Part shown: piece by piece, positions 33,026 through 42,239 of the stretch | Numbering within the stretch: position 1 is the first letter of the stretch | Layout of the letters: each line of letters starts with the position of its first letter | NCBI RefSeq assembly: GCF_014650755.1 | Contig: NZ_BMVO01000021.1 | Coordinates: 56,553-120,552, forward strand | Origin: Streptomyces chryseus | GTDB lineage: Bacteria > Actinomycetota > Actinomycetes > Streptomycetales > Streptomycetaceae | Direction: 5' to 3' | DNA: 64,000 nt | The notes under the pieces: model-generated | The model's database searches: none | The model's input: only the letters and a program-made list of their open reading frames with translations | Told to the model about the DNA's origin: nothing | Program-made: the position numbers and the translations under genes

Positions 33026-33930
33026 GAGTCGTGGCCGCGGTCGTGCCGCCGGTCCAGGTGATGCGGCCCCGGACGGCGGCGGAGATCCCGGCGGCGGACG
33101 GGCTGCCGGGCGGGGTGCAGTACAGCGTCAAGCTGGACGGGTTCCGGTGCGTGGCGTTCGCGCGGGGCGCGGCCCCGCCCGTTCTCCAGTCCCGCTCGGG
33201 GCGCGACATGAGGCCCGACTTCCCGGACGTCGCCGCCGCGATCGGCGCGCTGCCGGACGGTCTGGTGCTCGACGGGGAGGTGTGCGCGTGGGCTGACGGG
33301 GCCTTCGCCTTCCACCAGCTGATGCGACCGCACGCGGCGCGGGTGGCGGACGGGGTGGTGGTGGCGTACGTCGCCTTCGACGTCCTGGCCGTGCCGGGGC
33401 GCGATGTGCGGGAGCTGCCGCTGGAGCAGCGGTGGGAGCTGCTGGGCGGCGCGCTCAAGGAGGCGGGTCCGCAGGTGCAGCGGGTGCTGGCGACGACCGA
33501 CCGCGAGCAGGCACTGGTCTGGTACGAGGCGCTGGTGGGCCAGGGCGTGGAGGGCCTGGTGTGCAAGGGCCTGGCGTCGCGCTACCGGCTCCGGGAGGCC
33601 AAGTCCTGGGTGAAGGTGCGGCACGCGGACACGCGGGACGCGGCCGTCGTCGGCTACACGGGCACCGCGCGGGCCCCCCGGGCGCTGGTGCTGGTGCTTC
33701 CGGGTGACGCGGATCCGCTGCTGTCGAGCCCGCTGACGCCGACGGTGCGGGCTCAGGCGCGGGAGGCGCTGGCGGGGCTGGCGGACGAGGGCGAGGAACG
33801 GATCGTGGCGATCGGGCTGGGCGACGTACCGTACCGGCGGGTGGGCACGGGGCTGCTGGCCGAGGTCCGCCAGAACATCGGCCGGCACGCGACTTCCACG
33901 GTCCTGCGGCTGCGCCCCGGCGACCGCTGA
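33022..33930 (+). CDS. ATP-dependent DNA ligase (LigD ligase domain)
   Basis: 302 residues from GTG 33022. The nucleotidyl-transferase motif I with the adenylated lysine is in QYSVKLDGFRCVAF; motif III DGEVCAW, motif IV YVAFDVLAV, EGLVCKGLASRYR and the motif V lysines KSWVKVRH follow, then an OB-fold domain. It seals ends with the upstream polymerase. No nuclease (3'-phosphoesterase) domain is attached to either protein. Confidence 0.9.
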   Translation: MRVVAAVVPPVQVMRPRTAAEIPAADGLPGGVQYSVKLDGFRCVAFARGAAPPVLQSRSGRDMRPDFPDVAAAIGALPDGLVLDGEVCAWADGAFAFHQLMRPHAARVADGVVVAYVAFDVLAVPGRDVRELPLEQRWELLGGALKEAGPQVQRVLATTDREQALVWYEALVGQGVEGLVCKGLASRYRLREAKSWVKVRHADTRDAAVVGYTGTARAPRALVLVLPGDADPLLSSPLTPTVRAQAREALAGLADEGEERIVAIGLGDVPYRRVGTGLLAEVRQNIGRHATSTVLRLRPGDR

Positions 33931-34015
33931 GCGGGGCCCGGCGTCGCGAGCGGCGGGGTTGGTGCAGACTCGACAGCAGGGCAGACAAGGATCACGGCAC
34001 GGAGGGGACCACCGA

Positions 34016-34315
34016 ATGATCATCTTTGGCAGCAAGAGCTACCTCTACCAACTGGCCATACTCACCCTGGTCTGCGGGCGCTGCGGCAACCCGGCCGCGC
34101 ACACGCTGAAGAAGCGCGTCAGCAAGTTCACGCTGTTCTTCGTGCCGCTGTTCGCGTTCTCCACGAAGTTCACGACCCAGTGCACCTTCTGCGGCGCCGA
34201 GCAGCAGATCGGCAAGGAGCAGGCGCAGCAGCTCGAAGCCACGCAGGCACAGGGCGGCGGTGGCCAGGAGCACCTGGGAGCGCCCGAGCCCGGCCGCAAC
34301 CCGTACCAGCGCTGA
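34016..34315 (+). CDS. Zinc-ribbon protein
   Basis: 99 residues from ATG 34016 (MIIFGSKSYLYQLAILTLV), GGAGGGG upstream. Two CxxC pairs (CGRCGN near residue 20 and CTFCGA near residue 60) flank a hydrophobic FFVPLFAFSTKF stretch, the layout of a common actinobacterial zinc-ribbon family, often annotated as zinc-ribbon domain-containing protein. The C-terminal 35 residues are a Gln/Gly/Pro-rich tail. Function is unknown. It is 46 bp before the lipoprotein gene. Confidence 0.75.
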   Translation: MIIFGSKSYLYQLAILTLVCGRCGNPAAHTLKKRVSKFTLFFVPLFAFSTKFTTQCTFCGAEQQIGKEQAQQLEATQAQGGGGQEHLGAPEPGRNPYQR

Positions 34316-34361
34316 GCCGAGCGCACCGCACCCGCACCCGAGGCACAGAAGCGAGGGGAGC

Positions 34362-35153
34362 TTGAGCGCGCACCGTCCCGCCCGCGCGGCACTGCTGCTC
34401 CTGACCGCCACGGCGGTCCTGTCGGCGCTGGCGGCGCTGTCCGGCTGCGCCGACGCCGGCGAGCTGGAGAGCGCCGGGCCGACGCCCACCGCCATCGGCC
34501 CCACCCGCCTGTGGCCCGAGCGGCCGGCCGCCACCGTCCCTCCGATGGACTACGGCGAGGGCGAGACGGAGACGGTACGCGGCATCGAGGTGCCCGGCGA
34601 CGACGTGCGCGCGGTGCGGCCGGTGGCCGTCGCCCAGGCGGAGCAGGCCGCGGACCCGGACGCGCTCAGCGGGCCCGACGGGCGGTACGAGCAGACGGCC
34701 CGGCAGCTGCGGGAGTGCGACACGAAACCGAAGGCGTGCCCGGTGCTCAAGGCGTACTACCGGGATCTCACCGGCGACGGCAAGGACGAGATGATCATCG
34801 GCGTCTCGCTGCCGAAGGGGCAGCTCGCGGTGCGCTGCTACCTGGCCGAGAAGGGGCGGCTCATCCGCGTCATGGGCACCAGCGACGCGGTGATCGGGGT
34901 GTCGCTGGCGGGCCGTGACCTCATCATCCGGGCGCCGTCGAACCTGCCCGGGTACGAGTACCGGACGGCCTGGTCCTGGGACGACCACCAGCACGCCATG
35001 CTGCCGGCCCGCGACGAGATCCTGCGGGTGCACGAGGAGGGCGGCGAGCCTCTGCCCTCCCACTCGCACACGGTCCCCCCCGCCCCCAGCCCGTCCCCCG
35101 CGGCCACCGGCTCGGCCACCGCCTCCGCCACCGCCTCCGGTGGCGGCCGATGA
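34362..35153 (+). CDS. Lipoprotein paired with a sensor kinase
   Basis: 263 residues from TTG 34362, chosen because GAGGGGAG lies just upstream and a lipoprotein signal (SAHRPARAALLLLTATAVLSALAALSGC) follows at once; the lipobox is ALSGC. The mature domain carries an acidic YRDLTGDGKDEMIIGVSLP segment like a single FG-GAP unit and a C-terminal Pro/Ser/Ala tail. Its stop overlaps the histidine kinase start (ATGA), so the products are made together and the lipoprotein probably modulates the sensor, much as CseA does for CseBC. The exact homologue is not certain. Confidence 0.8.
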   Translation: MSAHRPARAALLLLTATAVLSALAALSGCADAGELESAGPTPTAIGPTRLWPERPAATVPPMDYGEGETETVRGIEVPGDDVRAVRPVAVAQAEQAADPDALSGPDGRYEQTARQLRECDTKPKACPVLKAYYRDLTGDGKDEMIIGVSLPKGQLAVRCYLAEKGRLIRVMGTSDAVIGVSLAGRDLIIRAPSNLPGYEYRTAWSWDDHQHAMLPARDEILRVHEEGGEPLPSHSHTVPPAPSPSPAATGSATASATASGGGR

Positions 35154-36469
35154 GGCTCCGGCCGCCCGCCTGGACGGCGCGCCTCACCTGGAAGGCCGCG
35201 GCCTTCATCACCGTGATGTGCTGCGCGCTCGCGGCGCTGCTCGGCGCGCTCGTACACGTCTCCGTGACGCACCAGACGCTCCACCAGGCCCGCGAGAAGG
35301 CGCTCACCCGGCTGGCGGAGGCGACCCGGGCGTACGAGGCGGGCGATCCGCTGCCGCCGGACACCGGCATCGACCCGGACGGCCTGCCCGCCTCCCTGCG
35401 CGAGCTCGCACTGTCGGGCCGGCGCGGCACGCTCGTCAGCGAGCACGACGGCCGCCCCACCATGTGGGCGGCGGCCCCGGCCGACCGCCGGGCCATGGCC
35501 GCCGAGATCGACTACAGCCAGGGCGTCGGCACGATCATGGGACTGGACCGGGCCATCGTCGGCTCGTCGCTCCTGGCCATCTCCGCGACGCTGCTCGTCG
35601 GCGTCTTCGCCGTGACGCGCGTGACGCGCCGCCTGCACCAGACGGCCGGGGTGGCGCGCCGGATCAGCGCGGGCGACCTCGACGCGCGCGTCAACGACCC
35701 GCGGACGAAGACGCCTTCCCGGCCTCAGGACGAGGTGGCCACGGTCGCCGGCGCCCTGGACGCGATGGCCTCCACCCTCCAGCGCAAGCTCCAGAGCGAG
35801 CAGCGCTTCACCGCCGACGTCGCCCACGAGCTGCGCACCCCGCTGACCGGCCTGCACGCGGCGGCGGAGCTCCTGCCGCCCGGCCGGCCGACCCAGCTGG
35901 TCCAGGACCGGGTGCGGGCGATGCGGCTGCTGACCGAGGATCTGCTGGAGATCTCCCGGCTCGAAACGGGCAGCGAGCAGATCAGCCCGGACACGCACCG
36001 GATCGGCCCGCTCGCCGAGCGGGTGGCGCGCGGCCCGGCGCGCGGGTCCGGTGCCCCCGCGGAGGCGGCGACGGAGGTCCGGATCGTACGGGACGCCTAC
36101 GTGGAGACCGACCGGCGGCGGCTGGAGCGGGTGCTGGGCAATCTCATCGGCAACGCGCACCAGCACGGGGCCGAGCCGGTCGTACTGACCGTGGACGGGC
36201 CGGTGGTGACGGTGCGCGATCACGGCGAGGGCTTCCCCGCCTACCTGGTGGAGCACGGCCCGCAGCGCTTCCGCACCGAGCCGCGCTCCGGGGGCAAGGG
36301 CCACGGCCTCGGCCTGACGATCGCCGTCGGACAGGCGGAGGCGATCGGCGCGGAACTCACCTTCGCGAACGCGCCGGACGGCGGGGCGGTCGCGACGCTC
36401 GAGCTGCCCGAGGTCCGTCCCGACGAGGCGACCGAGGGCGGCCCGGGCGACAGCACGCACACAGAGTGA
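35150..36469 (+). CDS. Sensor histidine kinase (no adjacent response regulator)
   Basis: 439 residues. TM1 (AAAFITVMCCALAALLGALV) and TM2 (SSLLAISATLLVGVFAVTRV) flank an extracellular loop of about 100 residues. Then come HAMP, a HisKA domain with phosphoacceptor His in FTADVAHELRTPLTG, and an HATPase with N box VLGNLIGNAHQHG and G boxes VRDHGEGFP and GKGHGLGLTIAV. It overlaps the lipoprotein gene by 4 bp. No receiver-domain gene follows; the next gene is an SH3-domain protein 126 bp on. Its response regulator must be encoded elsewhere. Confidence 0.92.
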   Translation: MRLRPPAWTARLTWKAAAFITVMCCALAALLGALVHVSVTHQTLHQAREKALTRLAEATRAYEAGDPLPPDTGIDPDGLPASLRELALSGRRGTLVSEHDGRPTMWAAAPADRRAMAAEIDYSQGVGTIMGLDRAIVGSSLLAISATLLVGVFAVTRVTRRLHQTAGVARRISAGDLDARVNDPRTKTPSRPQDEVATVAGALDAMASTLQRKLQSEQRFTADVAHELRTPLTGLHAAAELLPPGRPTQLVQDRVRAMRLLTEDLLEISRLETGSEQISPDTHRIGPLAERVARGPARGSGAPAEAATEVRIVRDAYVETDRRRLERVLGNLIGNAHQHGAEPVVLTVDGPVVTVRDHGEGFPAYLVEHGPQRFRTEPRSGGKGHGLGLTIAVGQAEAIGAELTFANAPDGGAVATLELPEVRPDEATEGGPGDSTHTE

Positions 36470-36595
36470 CGGATTGCGATCAGTCGGTGGCGAAATTAGT
36501 GTGAATCGGGCGAGTCGAGGACCGGTTCACTTACGGACCGGAACCCTCCACCGCCCTTCGCCTCGGCGAAGGCCCCTCACCTGTCAGGAGCCAAC

Positions 36596-36964
36596 ATGCC
36601 CCTGCTTCCCCGGTCTCCGCTCTCCAGGCTCGGCCTCTGCGCCGCCGCGGGCGCCCTGGCCGCCGTCACCGCCGCGAGCCCCGCGCTCGCCGCCGCCGAC
36701 CCCGCGCAGCCCACGGCCGAGCGTTCCCACACGTACAAGGGGCGCGTCATAGCCAAGTCCGGGCTGCTGCTGCGCGACAAGCCGACCCGCAGCAGCCGGG
36801 TCATCGGCAGCAAGCCCTACGGCGCGATCGTCCACATCTTCTGCAAGACCCGCGGCGGCAACGTGCAGGGCAACGACCGCTGGTACCTGCTGACCAACGG
36901 CACCTGGGCCTGGGGCTCGGCGCACTACATCGCGAACATCGGCGCCGTCCCGCGCTGGTGCTGA
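36596..36964 (+). CDS. Secreted bacterial SH3-domain protein
   Basis: 122 residues from ATG 36596 with AGGAG upstream. Signal peptide (SRLGLCAAAGALAAVTAASP...ALAA), then one SH3b domain (GRVIAKSGLLLRDKPTRSSR ... CKTRGGNVQGNDRWYLL, WGSAHYIAN). Two cysteines (about residues 82 and 122) could form a disulfide. SH3b domains bind cell-wall peptides. It is the last gene before a strong hairpin, and its distance from the kinase (126 bp) suggests its own promoter. Confidence 0.82.
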   Translation: MPLLPRSPLSRLGLCAAAGALAAVTAASPALAAADPAQPTAERSHTYKGRVIAKSGLLLRDKPTRSSRVIGSKPYGAIVHIFCKTRGGNVQGNDRWYLLTNGTWAWGSAHYIANIGAVPRWC

Positions 36965-37009
36965 CGCGTCGGCACTGACGCGCGGTCAGCACGCCTCACC
37001 CCTGCACCC

Positions 37010-37059
37010 CTCACGCCCGAGGCGTGCGGCTCACGCCGTACGGACTCCTCGGGCGTGAG
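37010..37059 (+). terminator. Hairpin terminator after the SH3 gene
   Basis: CTCACGCCCGAGG (37010-37022) pairs perfectly with CCTCGGGCGTGAG (37047-37059) over 13 bp, with a 24-nt loop that can itself fold. Confidence 0.75.
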
Positions 37060-37106
37060 CCGACATATACGTACATACAGCCCGCTCGCTTGCTACGTTG
37101 CCTGAC

Positions 37107-38486
37107 ATGACCGCAACGACGGTGGACGCTCCCCCGCCCGACCTACGCCTCCCCAAACGGCGCGGCGTGGAACTCTCACTCCTCGTCTGCGCCGTCCTCA
37201 TCGCCGTGTACGGCTACATCGACGTGGGCCTGACCAAGAACGGCGCGGTACCCCCCGACGCCGCCGGATACGGCGCGGGCCTCGGCGTCCTCGCGCTCCT
37301 CGCCCACCTGGCCGTCCGCTTCCGCGCCCCGTACGCCGACCCGCTGCTGCTGCCGATCGCGGTCCTGCTCAACGGCCTCGGCCTGGTGCTGATCTACCGC
37401 CTGGACCTGGAGACGCCGAAGGACCAGGCCGCGCCCACCCAGCTCGTCTGGTCCACCCTCGGTGTCGCGCTCTTCATCGGCGTCGTGATCCTCCTGCGCG
37501 ACCACCGCGTCCTGCAGCGGTACGCCTACGTGTCGGTCGCCGCCGCCCTCGCCCTGATGATCGTGCCGATCTTCTTCCCCGCCGTGAACGGTGCGAAGAT
37601 CTGGATCCGCGTCGGCGGCTTCTCCTTCCAGCCGGGCGAGTTCGCGAAGATCCTGCTCGCCGTGTTCTTCGCCGCCTACCTCGCGGCGAACCGCAACGCC
37701 CTCGCCTACACCGGCCGCAAGATCTGGAAGCTCCAGCTCCCCACCGGCCGCGTGCTCGGCCCGATCGTCGCGATCTGGCTGCTCAGCGTCGGCGTACTCG
37801 TCCTGGAGCGCGACCTCGGCACCTCGCTGCTCTTCTTCGGACTCTTCGTGATCCTGCTGTACGTCGCCACCGGCCGCACCGGCTGGATCGCCGTCGGCCT
37901 GCTCCTGGCGGCGGTCGGCGCCTTCGTCGTCGGCTCGCTCGAACCGCACGTCCACAGCCGCGTCCAGGACTGGCTGCACCCCTTCGCCTCCATCGACGCC
38001 GGCCGCGGCCCCGGCCAGCTCGCCCAGTCGCTCTTCGCCTTCGCGGCCGGCGGGACACTGGGCGCGGGCCTCGGCGCGGGCGACTCCATCCTCATCGGCT
38101 TCGCCGCCAAGTCCGACTTCATCCTGGCGACGGCGGGCGAGGAGCTGGGTCTGTCCGGACTCACCGCGGTCTTCCTGCTGTACGCCCTGCTCGTCGCCCG
38201 GGGCTACCGGGCGGGCCTCGCCCTGCGCGACCCGTTCGGGCGGCTGCTCGCGATCGGCCTCGCTTCGATCCTCGCCCTCCAGGTCTTCGTCATCGCCGGC
38301 GGTGTGATGGGGCTGATCCCGCTGACCGGGATGGCGATGCCCTTCCTCGCGCAGGGCGGGTCGTCCGTCGTCACCAACTGGATCATCGTGGCGCTGCTGA
38401 TCCGGGTCAGCGACTCGGCCCGCCGTCCGCAGCCCGAGCACGTCGAGACCGGCGTCATCGCGCCCGTCGTGGAGGCCGACCAGTGA
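37107..38486 (+). CDS. SEDS-family peptidoglycan polymerase (FtsW/RodA/SpoVE)
   Basis: 459 residues from ATG 37107. No Shine-Dalgarno is seen and a TACGTT box lies 9-14 nt upstream, so the mRNA may be leaderless. About ten to twelve membrane helices; SEDS signatures include NGAKIWIRVGGFSFQPGEFAKI, LVLERDLGTSLLFFGLF with the catalytic Asp, AGGTLGAGLGAG and GLIPLTGMAMPFLAQGGSS. These enzymes polymerise glycan strands from lipid II with a class B PBP; the PBP gene overlaps the stop by 4 bp. A Streptomyces chromosome also has rodA near pknB and ftsW in the dcw cluster, so this is an additional pair. Confidence 0.92.
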   Translation: MTATTVDAPPPDLRLPKRRGVELSLLVCAVLIAVYGYIDVGLTKNGAVPPDAAGYGAGLGVLALLAHLAVRFRAPYADPLLLPIAVLLNGLGLVLIYRLDLETPKDQAAPTQLVWSTLGVALFIGVVILLRDHRVLQRYAYVSVAAALALMIVPIFFPAVNGAKIWIRVGGFSFQPGEFAKILLAVFFAAYLAANRNALAYTGRKIWKLQLPTGRVLGPIVAIWLLSVGVLVLERDLGTSLLFFGLFVILLYVATGRTGWIAVGLLLAAVGAFVVGSLEPHVHSRVQDWLHPFASIDAGRGPGQLAQSLFAFAAGGTLGAGLGAGDSILIGFAAKSDFILATAGEELGLSGLTAVFLLYALLVARGYRAGLALRDPFGRLLAIGLASILALQVFVIAGGVMGLIPLTGMAMPFLAQGGSSVVTNWIIVALLIRVSDSARRPQPEHVETGVIAPVVEADQ

Positions 38487-39940
38487 TCCGCTACATCCGC
38501 CGCGCGGCCGGGTTCTGTCTGCTGCTGCTCGTCGCGCTGCTGCTGAACGCCGCCCGTGTCCAGGTCTTCCAGGCCGAGGCGCTCGACGACAACCCGGCCA
38601 ACCGCCGCACGACGATCAGCCGTTACGAGCAGAAGCGCGGCGACATCGTCGTCGACGGCAGGGCGGTCACCGGCTCCCGGGACAGCGGTGAGCAGCTGCG
38701 GTACGAAAGGACGTACAGGCAGGGGCCGTTGTACGCGCCCGTCACCGGCTACGCCTCCCAGACGTACGGCACGACCCTTCTCGAACACGCCGAGGACGAC
38801 ATCCTCTCCGGCACCGACTCGATGCTCGCCCCGCTCCCCCTGTGGAACGAGATCACCCGCTCGCGCCAGCCCGGCGGCGACGTCGTCACCACCATCGAGG
38901 GCGCGGTCCAGCGGGCGGCGTACAACGGGCTCGGCGGCCGCAAGGGCGCGGTGGCGGCGGTCGAGCCCTCGACGGGGAAGATCCTGGCGCTGGTCAGCAG
39001 CCCGTCGTACGACCCGCAGGAGCTGTCGGGCACCGGGAAGGCGGTCACGGGCGCGTGGGCGCGGCTGAACGGCTCGCCGCGTCAGCCGATGCTCAACCGG
39101 GCCATCCGGCAGACGTATCCGCCGGGGTCCGCGTTCAAGATCGTGACGGCGGCCGCGGCGCTCGACACCGAGGTGGTGACGGACATCGAGGCTCCGACGA
39201 GGACGCCCGAGCCGTACGTCCTGCCCGGGACCGGCACCACCCTGCCCAACGAGGCGCGCGGCTGCCGGAACGCGTCGCTGGAGTACGCGATCCGGGTCTC
39301 GTGCAACACGGTGATGGCGGAGCTGGGGGTGCGGGTGGGGATGGCCGGAATGCTCGACACCGTGCAGAAGTTCGGCTTCAACGACGACGGTCTGAAGATC
39401 CCGTCGGGGGTGTCCCGGAGCAACTTCGACACCAGCATGACCGCCGACCAGCTCGCGCTCTCCTCCATCGGCCAGTACGACACCAGGGCGACACCGCTCC
39501 AGATGGCGATGGTCGCGGCGGCGGTCGCCAACGGCGGTGAGCTGAAGTCGCCGTACCTGGTGGACCGGACGACGGACGCGGACGGCGACACCGTCACGCG
39601 CAACAGCCAGAAGTCCCTGCACCAGGCGATGAACCCGGCCACCGCCACGCAGCTCCAGCAGCTGATGGTCGATGCCGTGGAGAACGGGACCGGGACGAAC
39701 GCCGCCATCCCCGGCGTCCGGGTCGGCGGCAAGACGGGCACGGCGCAGCACGGCATCGACAACACGGGTACGCCGTACGCCTGGTTCATCTCCTGGGCGC
39801 ACGAGAACGGCGACGGCCAGCCGGCGGTCGCTGTGGCGGTCGTCGTGGAGGACGCGTCGGCGGACCGGGCCGACATCAGCGGCGGGGGCAGCGCGGCGCC
39901 GATCGCGCGGGCGGTGATGCGGGCGGCGCTGGCCGACTGA
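38483..39940 (+). CDS. Class B penicillin-binding protein (transpeptidase)
   Basis: 485 residues from GTG 38483, coupled to the SEDS gene (GTGA). A single N-terminal membrane anchor (GFCLLLLVALLLNAARVQVF) precedes a short dimerisation region and a transpeptidase domain with SxxK in YPPGSAFKIV, SxN in RVSCNTVMAEL and KTG in GGKTGTAQHG, all intact. It crosslinks peptidoglycan stems outside the membrane with its SEDS partner. The size and lack of a PASTA tail resemble the PbpA type. Confidence 0.92.
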   Translation: MIRYIRRAAGFCLLLLVALLLNAARVQVFQAEALDDNPANRRTTISRYEQKRGDIVVDGRAVTGSRDSGEQLRYERTYRQGPLYAPVTGYASQTYGTTLLEHAEDDILSGTDSMLAPLPLWNEITRSRQPGGDVVTTIEGAVQRAAYNGLGGRKGAVAAVEPSTGKILALVSSPSYDPQELSGTGKAVTGAWARLNGSPRQPMLNRAIRQTYPPGSAFKIVTAAAALDTEVVTDIEAPTRTPEPYVLPGTGTTLPNEARGCRNASLEYAIRVSCNTVMAELGVRVGMAGMLDTVQKFGFNDDGLKIPSGVSRSNFDTSMTADQLALSSIGQYDTRATPLQMAMVAAAVANGGELKSPYLVDRTTDADGDTVTRNSQKSLHQAMNPATATQLQQLMVDAVENGTGTNAAIPGVRVGGKTGTAQHGIDNTGTPYAWFISWAHENGDGQPAVAVAVVVEDASADRADISGGGSAAPIARAVMRAALAD

Positions 39941-40029
39941 GCGGGCACCCGGCGACCGCGCGGCCGGGGCGCCCCGGTCACGAGGGGACCGGGCGCCAGA
40001 CGCCTCCGTACGTCGTCACCGGCCCCTGA

Positions 40030-40884
40030 TCAGCCGATCGGCTGCCGTGACTCCTCCCGCACCTCGAGGGTGGTCGCGGCGATCTTGTCGAGGTCGACGG
40101 ACCCGGGGTCCTGCTTCGACGTCTCGGGGGTGACGACGGCGACCGTGGCGCCCGTGTTCCCGTCCGCCCAGGCGCACATGGGCATGGTGACCGTGGATCC
40201 GGCCTGGGTGGCGGTGAGCACCTGGCAGGTCAGCGTGATGCCGGAGCCGGCCGGGGTGATGTCCTTGGCGGGGACGGCGAGAGTGGCGCCCTGGCCGTCC
40301 TCGGCGCCGGCCATCATCTTCTCGCGGGTGCCCTCGGGATCCTTGAACTGGCCGTACATGCCCGAGATGACGAGCACGCTCGGGGCGGTCGGGGAGCCGG
40401 ACGTGTACTGGCCGACGGCCGGCCGGGGGTTGCGGACCTTCGCGTCGTACGTCCCCTCCAGGGCCTCCTTGCCCTGGGTCTGCGACAGGTCCTGGGCCAG
40501 CTCGAACTCGCCGTCCAGCATCGTCTTCGGCACGGTGAGCCGGTACTCCGCCTTGGGGAACCCGGCACCGGTGGCCACGGACCCGGCCTCGGTGACCGCG
40601 TTCACCGCCCACCCGACGGCGCCGAGGCCCACCAGCGCGACCACGCCGATCGCGATGAACGCACCGGTCCGGTTCTTGCGCGGCGGCGGCCCCGCCGGCG
40701 GCTGCCCCCACGCCCCCGGCTGCCCGGGGTGCTGCGGCGGGAAGGGCCCGCCCGGGTAGGACTGCTGCTGCGGGAACTGCGGCTGCTGCGGGGGCTGCTG
40801 CGGATACGGCTGCGCGCCGTAGGGATGCGGCGGCTGCGGGGGTCCGTACGGGCCGGGGGGCTGCTGGGGCGGCGGCATGGTCAT
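40030..40884 (-). CDS. Pro/Gln-rich N-terminal membrane protein, extracellular domain unknown
   Basis: 284 residues. The first 75 are almost only Pro, Gln, Gly and Tyr (PQQPPGPYGPPQPPHPYGAQ), a low-complexity cytoplasmic tail, then one membrane helix (GAFIAIGVVALVGLGAVGWA). The outer domain of about 185 residues has strand-rich segments (YRLTVPKTMLDGEFELAQDL, GSGITLTCQVLTATQAGSTV, MCAWADGNTGATVAVV). The layout is frequent in Streptomyces but I cannot name a function. Convergent with the PBP gene. Confidence 0.8.
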   Translation of the reverse strand: MTMPPPQQPPGPYGPPQPPHPYGAQPYPQQPPQQPQFPQQQSYPGGPFPPQHPGQPGAWGQPPAGPPPRKNRTGAFIAIGVVALVGLGAVGWAVNAVTEAGSVATGAGFPKAEYRLTVPKTMLDGEFELAQDLSQTQGKEALEGTYDAKVRNPRPAVGQYTSGSPTAPSVLVISGMYGQFKDPEGTREKMMAGAEDGQGATLAVPAKDITPAGSGITLTCQVLTATQAGSTVTMPMCAWADGNTGATVAVVTPETSKQDPGSVDLDKIAATTLEVREESRQPIG

Positions 40885-40936
40885 GCCGCAGACGCTACTT
40901 CACGCCGGCACGCGCCCGAGCCGCCCGCTCGCCGTT

Positions 40937-42040
40937 TCAGGCCGCGCCGTCCGCGATCGCCTTCTCGACCTCCGCCACCCGCGCCGCGTCCTCCGCCTCG
41001 AAGCGCTGCTTGTCGAGTGCTTCGGCGAGTTCCTCGTCCTGGGTCATGAGGAGGTCCAGGTTGGAGTCGCCCATCTCGAAGACGCCCATGTCGAGGTACG
41101 CCTGCTGCAGGCGCGGCCCCCACAGGCCGATGTCCTTGACGCACGGCACGATGCGGCTGAAGAGGAGCTTGCGGAAGAGGTGCAGGAACTCGGACTGCTC
41201 CGAGAAGTCCTGCGCCTCCTGGTGCGGGATGCCGAAGTTCTCCAGTACTTCGACCCCGCGCAGCCGGTCGCGCATCAGGTAGCAGCCCTCGATGACGAAC
41301 TCCTCGCGCTCGCGCAGTTCCGCGTCGGACAGCTGCTTGTAGTAGTCGCGCAGCGCCATCCGCCCGAAGGCCACATGCCGGGCCTCGTCCTGCATGACGT
41401 ACGCGAGGATCTGCTGGGGCAGCGGCTTGTCGGTGGTGTCGCGGATCATGCCGAACGCGGCGAGCGCGAGCCCCTCGATGAGGACCTGCATGCCGAGGTA
41501 CGGCATGTCCCAGCGGGAGTCGCGCAGGGTGTCGCCCAGCAGACTCTGGAGGCTGTCGTTGACCGGGTAGAGCATCCCGATCTTCTCGTGCAGGAAGCGG
41601 CTGTAGATCTCCGCGTGCCGGGCCTCGTCCATGGTCTGGGTGGCGGAGTACAGCTTGGCGTCCAGGTCCGGAACGGACTCCACGATGCGCGCCGCGCACA
41701 CCATGGCGCCCTGCTCGCCGTGCAGGAACTGGCTGAACTGCCAGGAGGAGTAGTGCCGGCGCAGGTCGCCCTTGTCCTTCTCGGTCATCTTCGCCCAGTG
41801 GCGGGTGCCGTAGAGGCTGAGCGCCTCGTCCGGGGTGCCGAGCGGGTCGTACGGGTCGACCTCCAGGTCCCAGTCGATGCGGGTCGCGCCGTCCCACTGC
41901 TTGTCCTTGCCCTTCTGGTACAGCGCGAGGAGGCGGGCACGCCCCTCGTCGTACTCCCAGCTGAAGCGGGCCGCGCCGGAGGCGGGCACCTGCCACAGCG
42001 GGTCCGACGGGGCCTTGGTGTAGAGCTCCTGCGTCGACAC
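40937..42040 (-). CDS. Ferritin-like di-iron protein (R2-like)
   Basis: 367 residues from GTG 42040 (STQELYTKAPSDPLWQVP), with AGGAGG upstream. Helical with two metal-binding sets: EQGAMVCAARIV followed by MDEARHAEIYSRF, and EGLALAAFGMI followed by QDEARHVAFGRM. The two ExxH (EARH) motifs and preceding glutamates give the six-ligand carboxylate-bridged di-iron site of ferritin-like/ribonucleotide-reductase-R2-like proteins. It is too far from class Ia R2 in context (no nrdA) to call it a reductase. It is divergent from an AurF-like oxygenase over 199 bp, hinting at shared control of two oxygen-activating proteins. Confidence 0.8.
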   Translation of the reverse strand: MSTQELYTKAPSDPLWQVPASGAARFSWEYDEGRARLLALYQKGKDKQWDGATRIDWDLEVDPYDPLGTPDEALSLYGTRHWAKMTEKDKGDLRRHYSSWQFSQFLHGEQGAMVCAARIVESVPDLDAKLYSATQTMDEARHAEIYSRFLHEKIGMLYPVNDSLQSLLGDTLRDSRWDMPYLGMQVLIEGLALAAFGMIRDTTDKPLPQQILAYVMQDEARHVAFGRMALRDYYKQLSDAELREREEFVIEGCYLMRDRLRGVEVLENFGIPHQEAQDFSEQSEFLHLFRKLLFSRIVPCVKDIGLWGPRLQQAYLDMGVFEMGDSNLDLLMTQDEELAEALDKQRFEAEDAARVAEVEKAIADGAA

Positions 42041-42239
42041 TGACGCCTCCTGGTCGCATATCCCTTGAGACTGTGGACAGTTGGCAGCGTCACACGTTGG
42101 TAGACGACGGGTCAACAAGTCGTGCGCAAGGGATTGACTGCCTTGCTGACACGCAGTCTCATAAGAGGCAGCCGCCGGGCCCAGCCATCCGGGGACGACT
42201 CCCGTGCCCCCCGAACACCACCCGTGAGGTGCCCCCGCC
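42041..42239. promoter_or_regulatory. Divergent promoter region between two di-iron genes
   Basis: 199 bp. A plus-strand TTGACT at 42134-42139 with TCTCAT 17 bp later is a candidate promoter for the AurF-like gene. The rest, with GTCACACGTTGG and GGGTCAACAAGTCG, may hold the minus-strand promoter. I see no clear palindrome. Confidence 0.4.
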
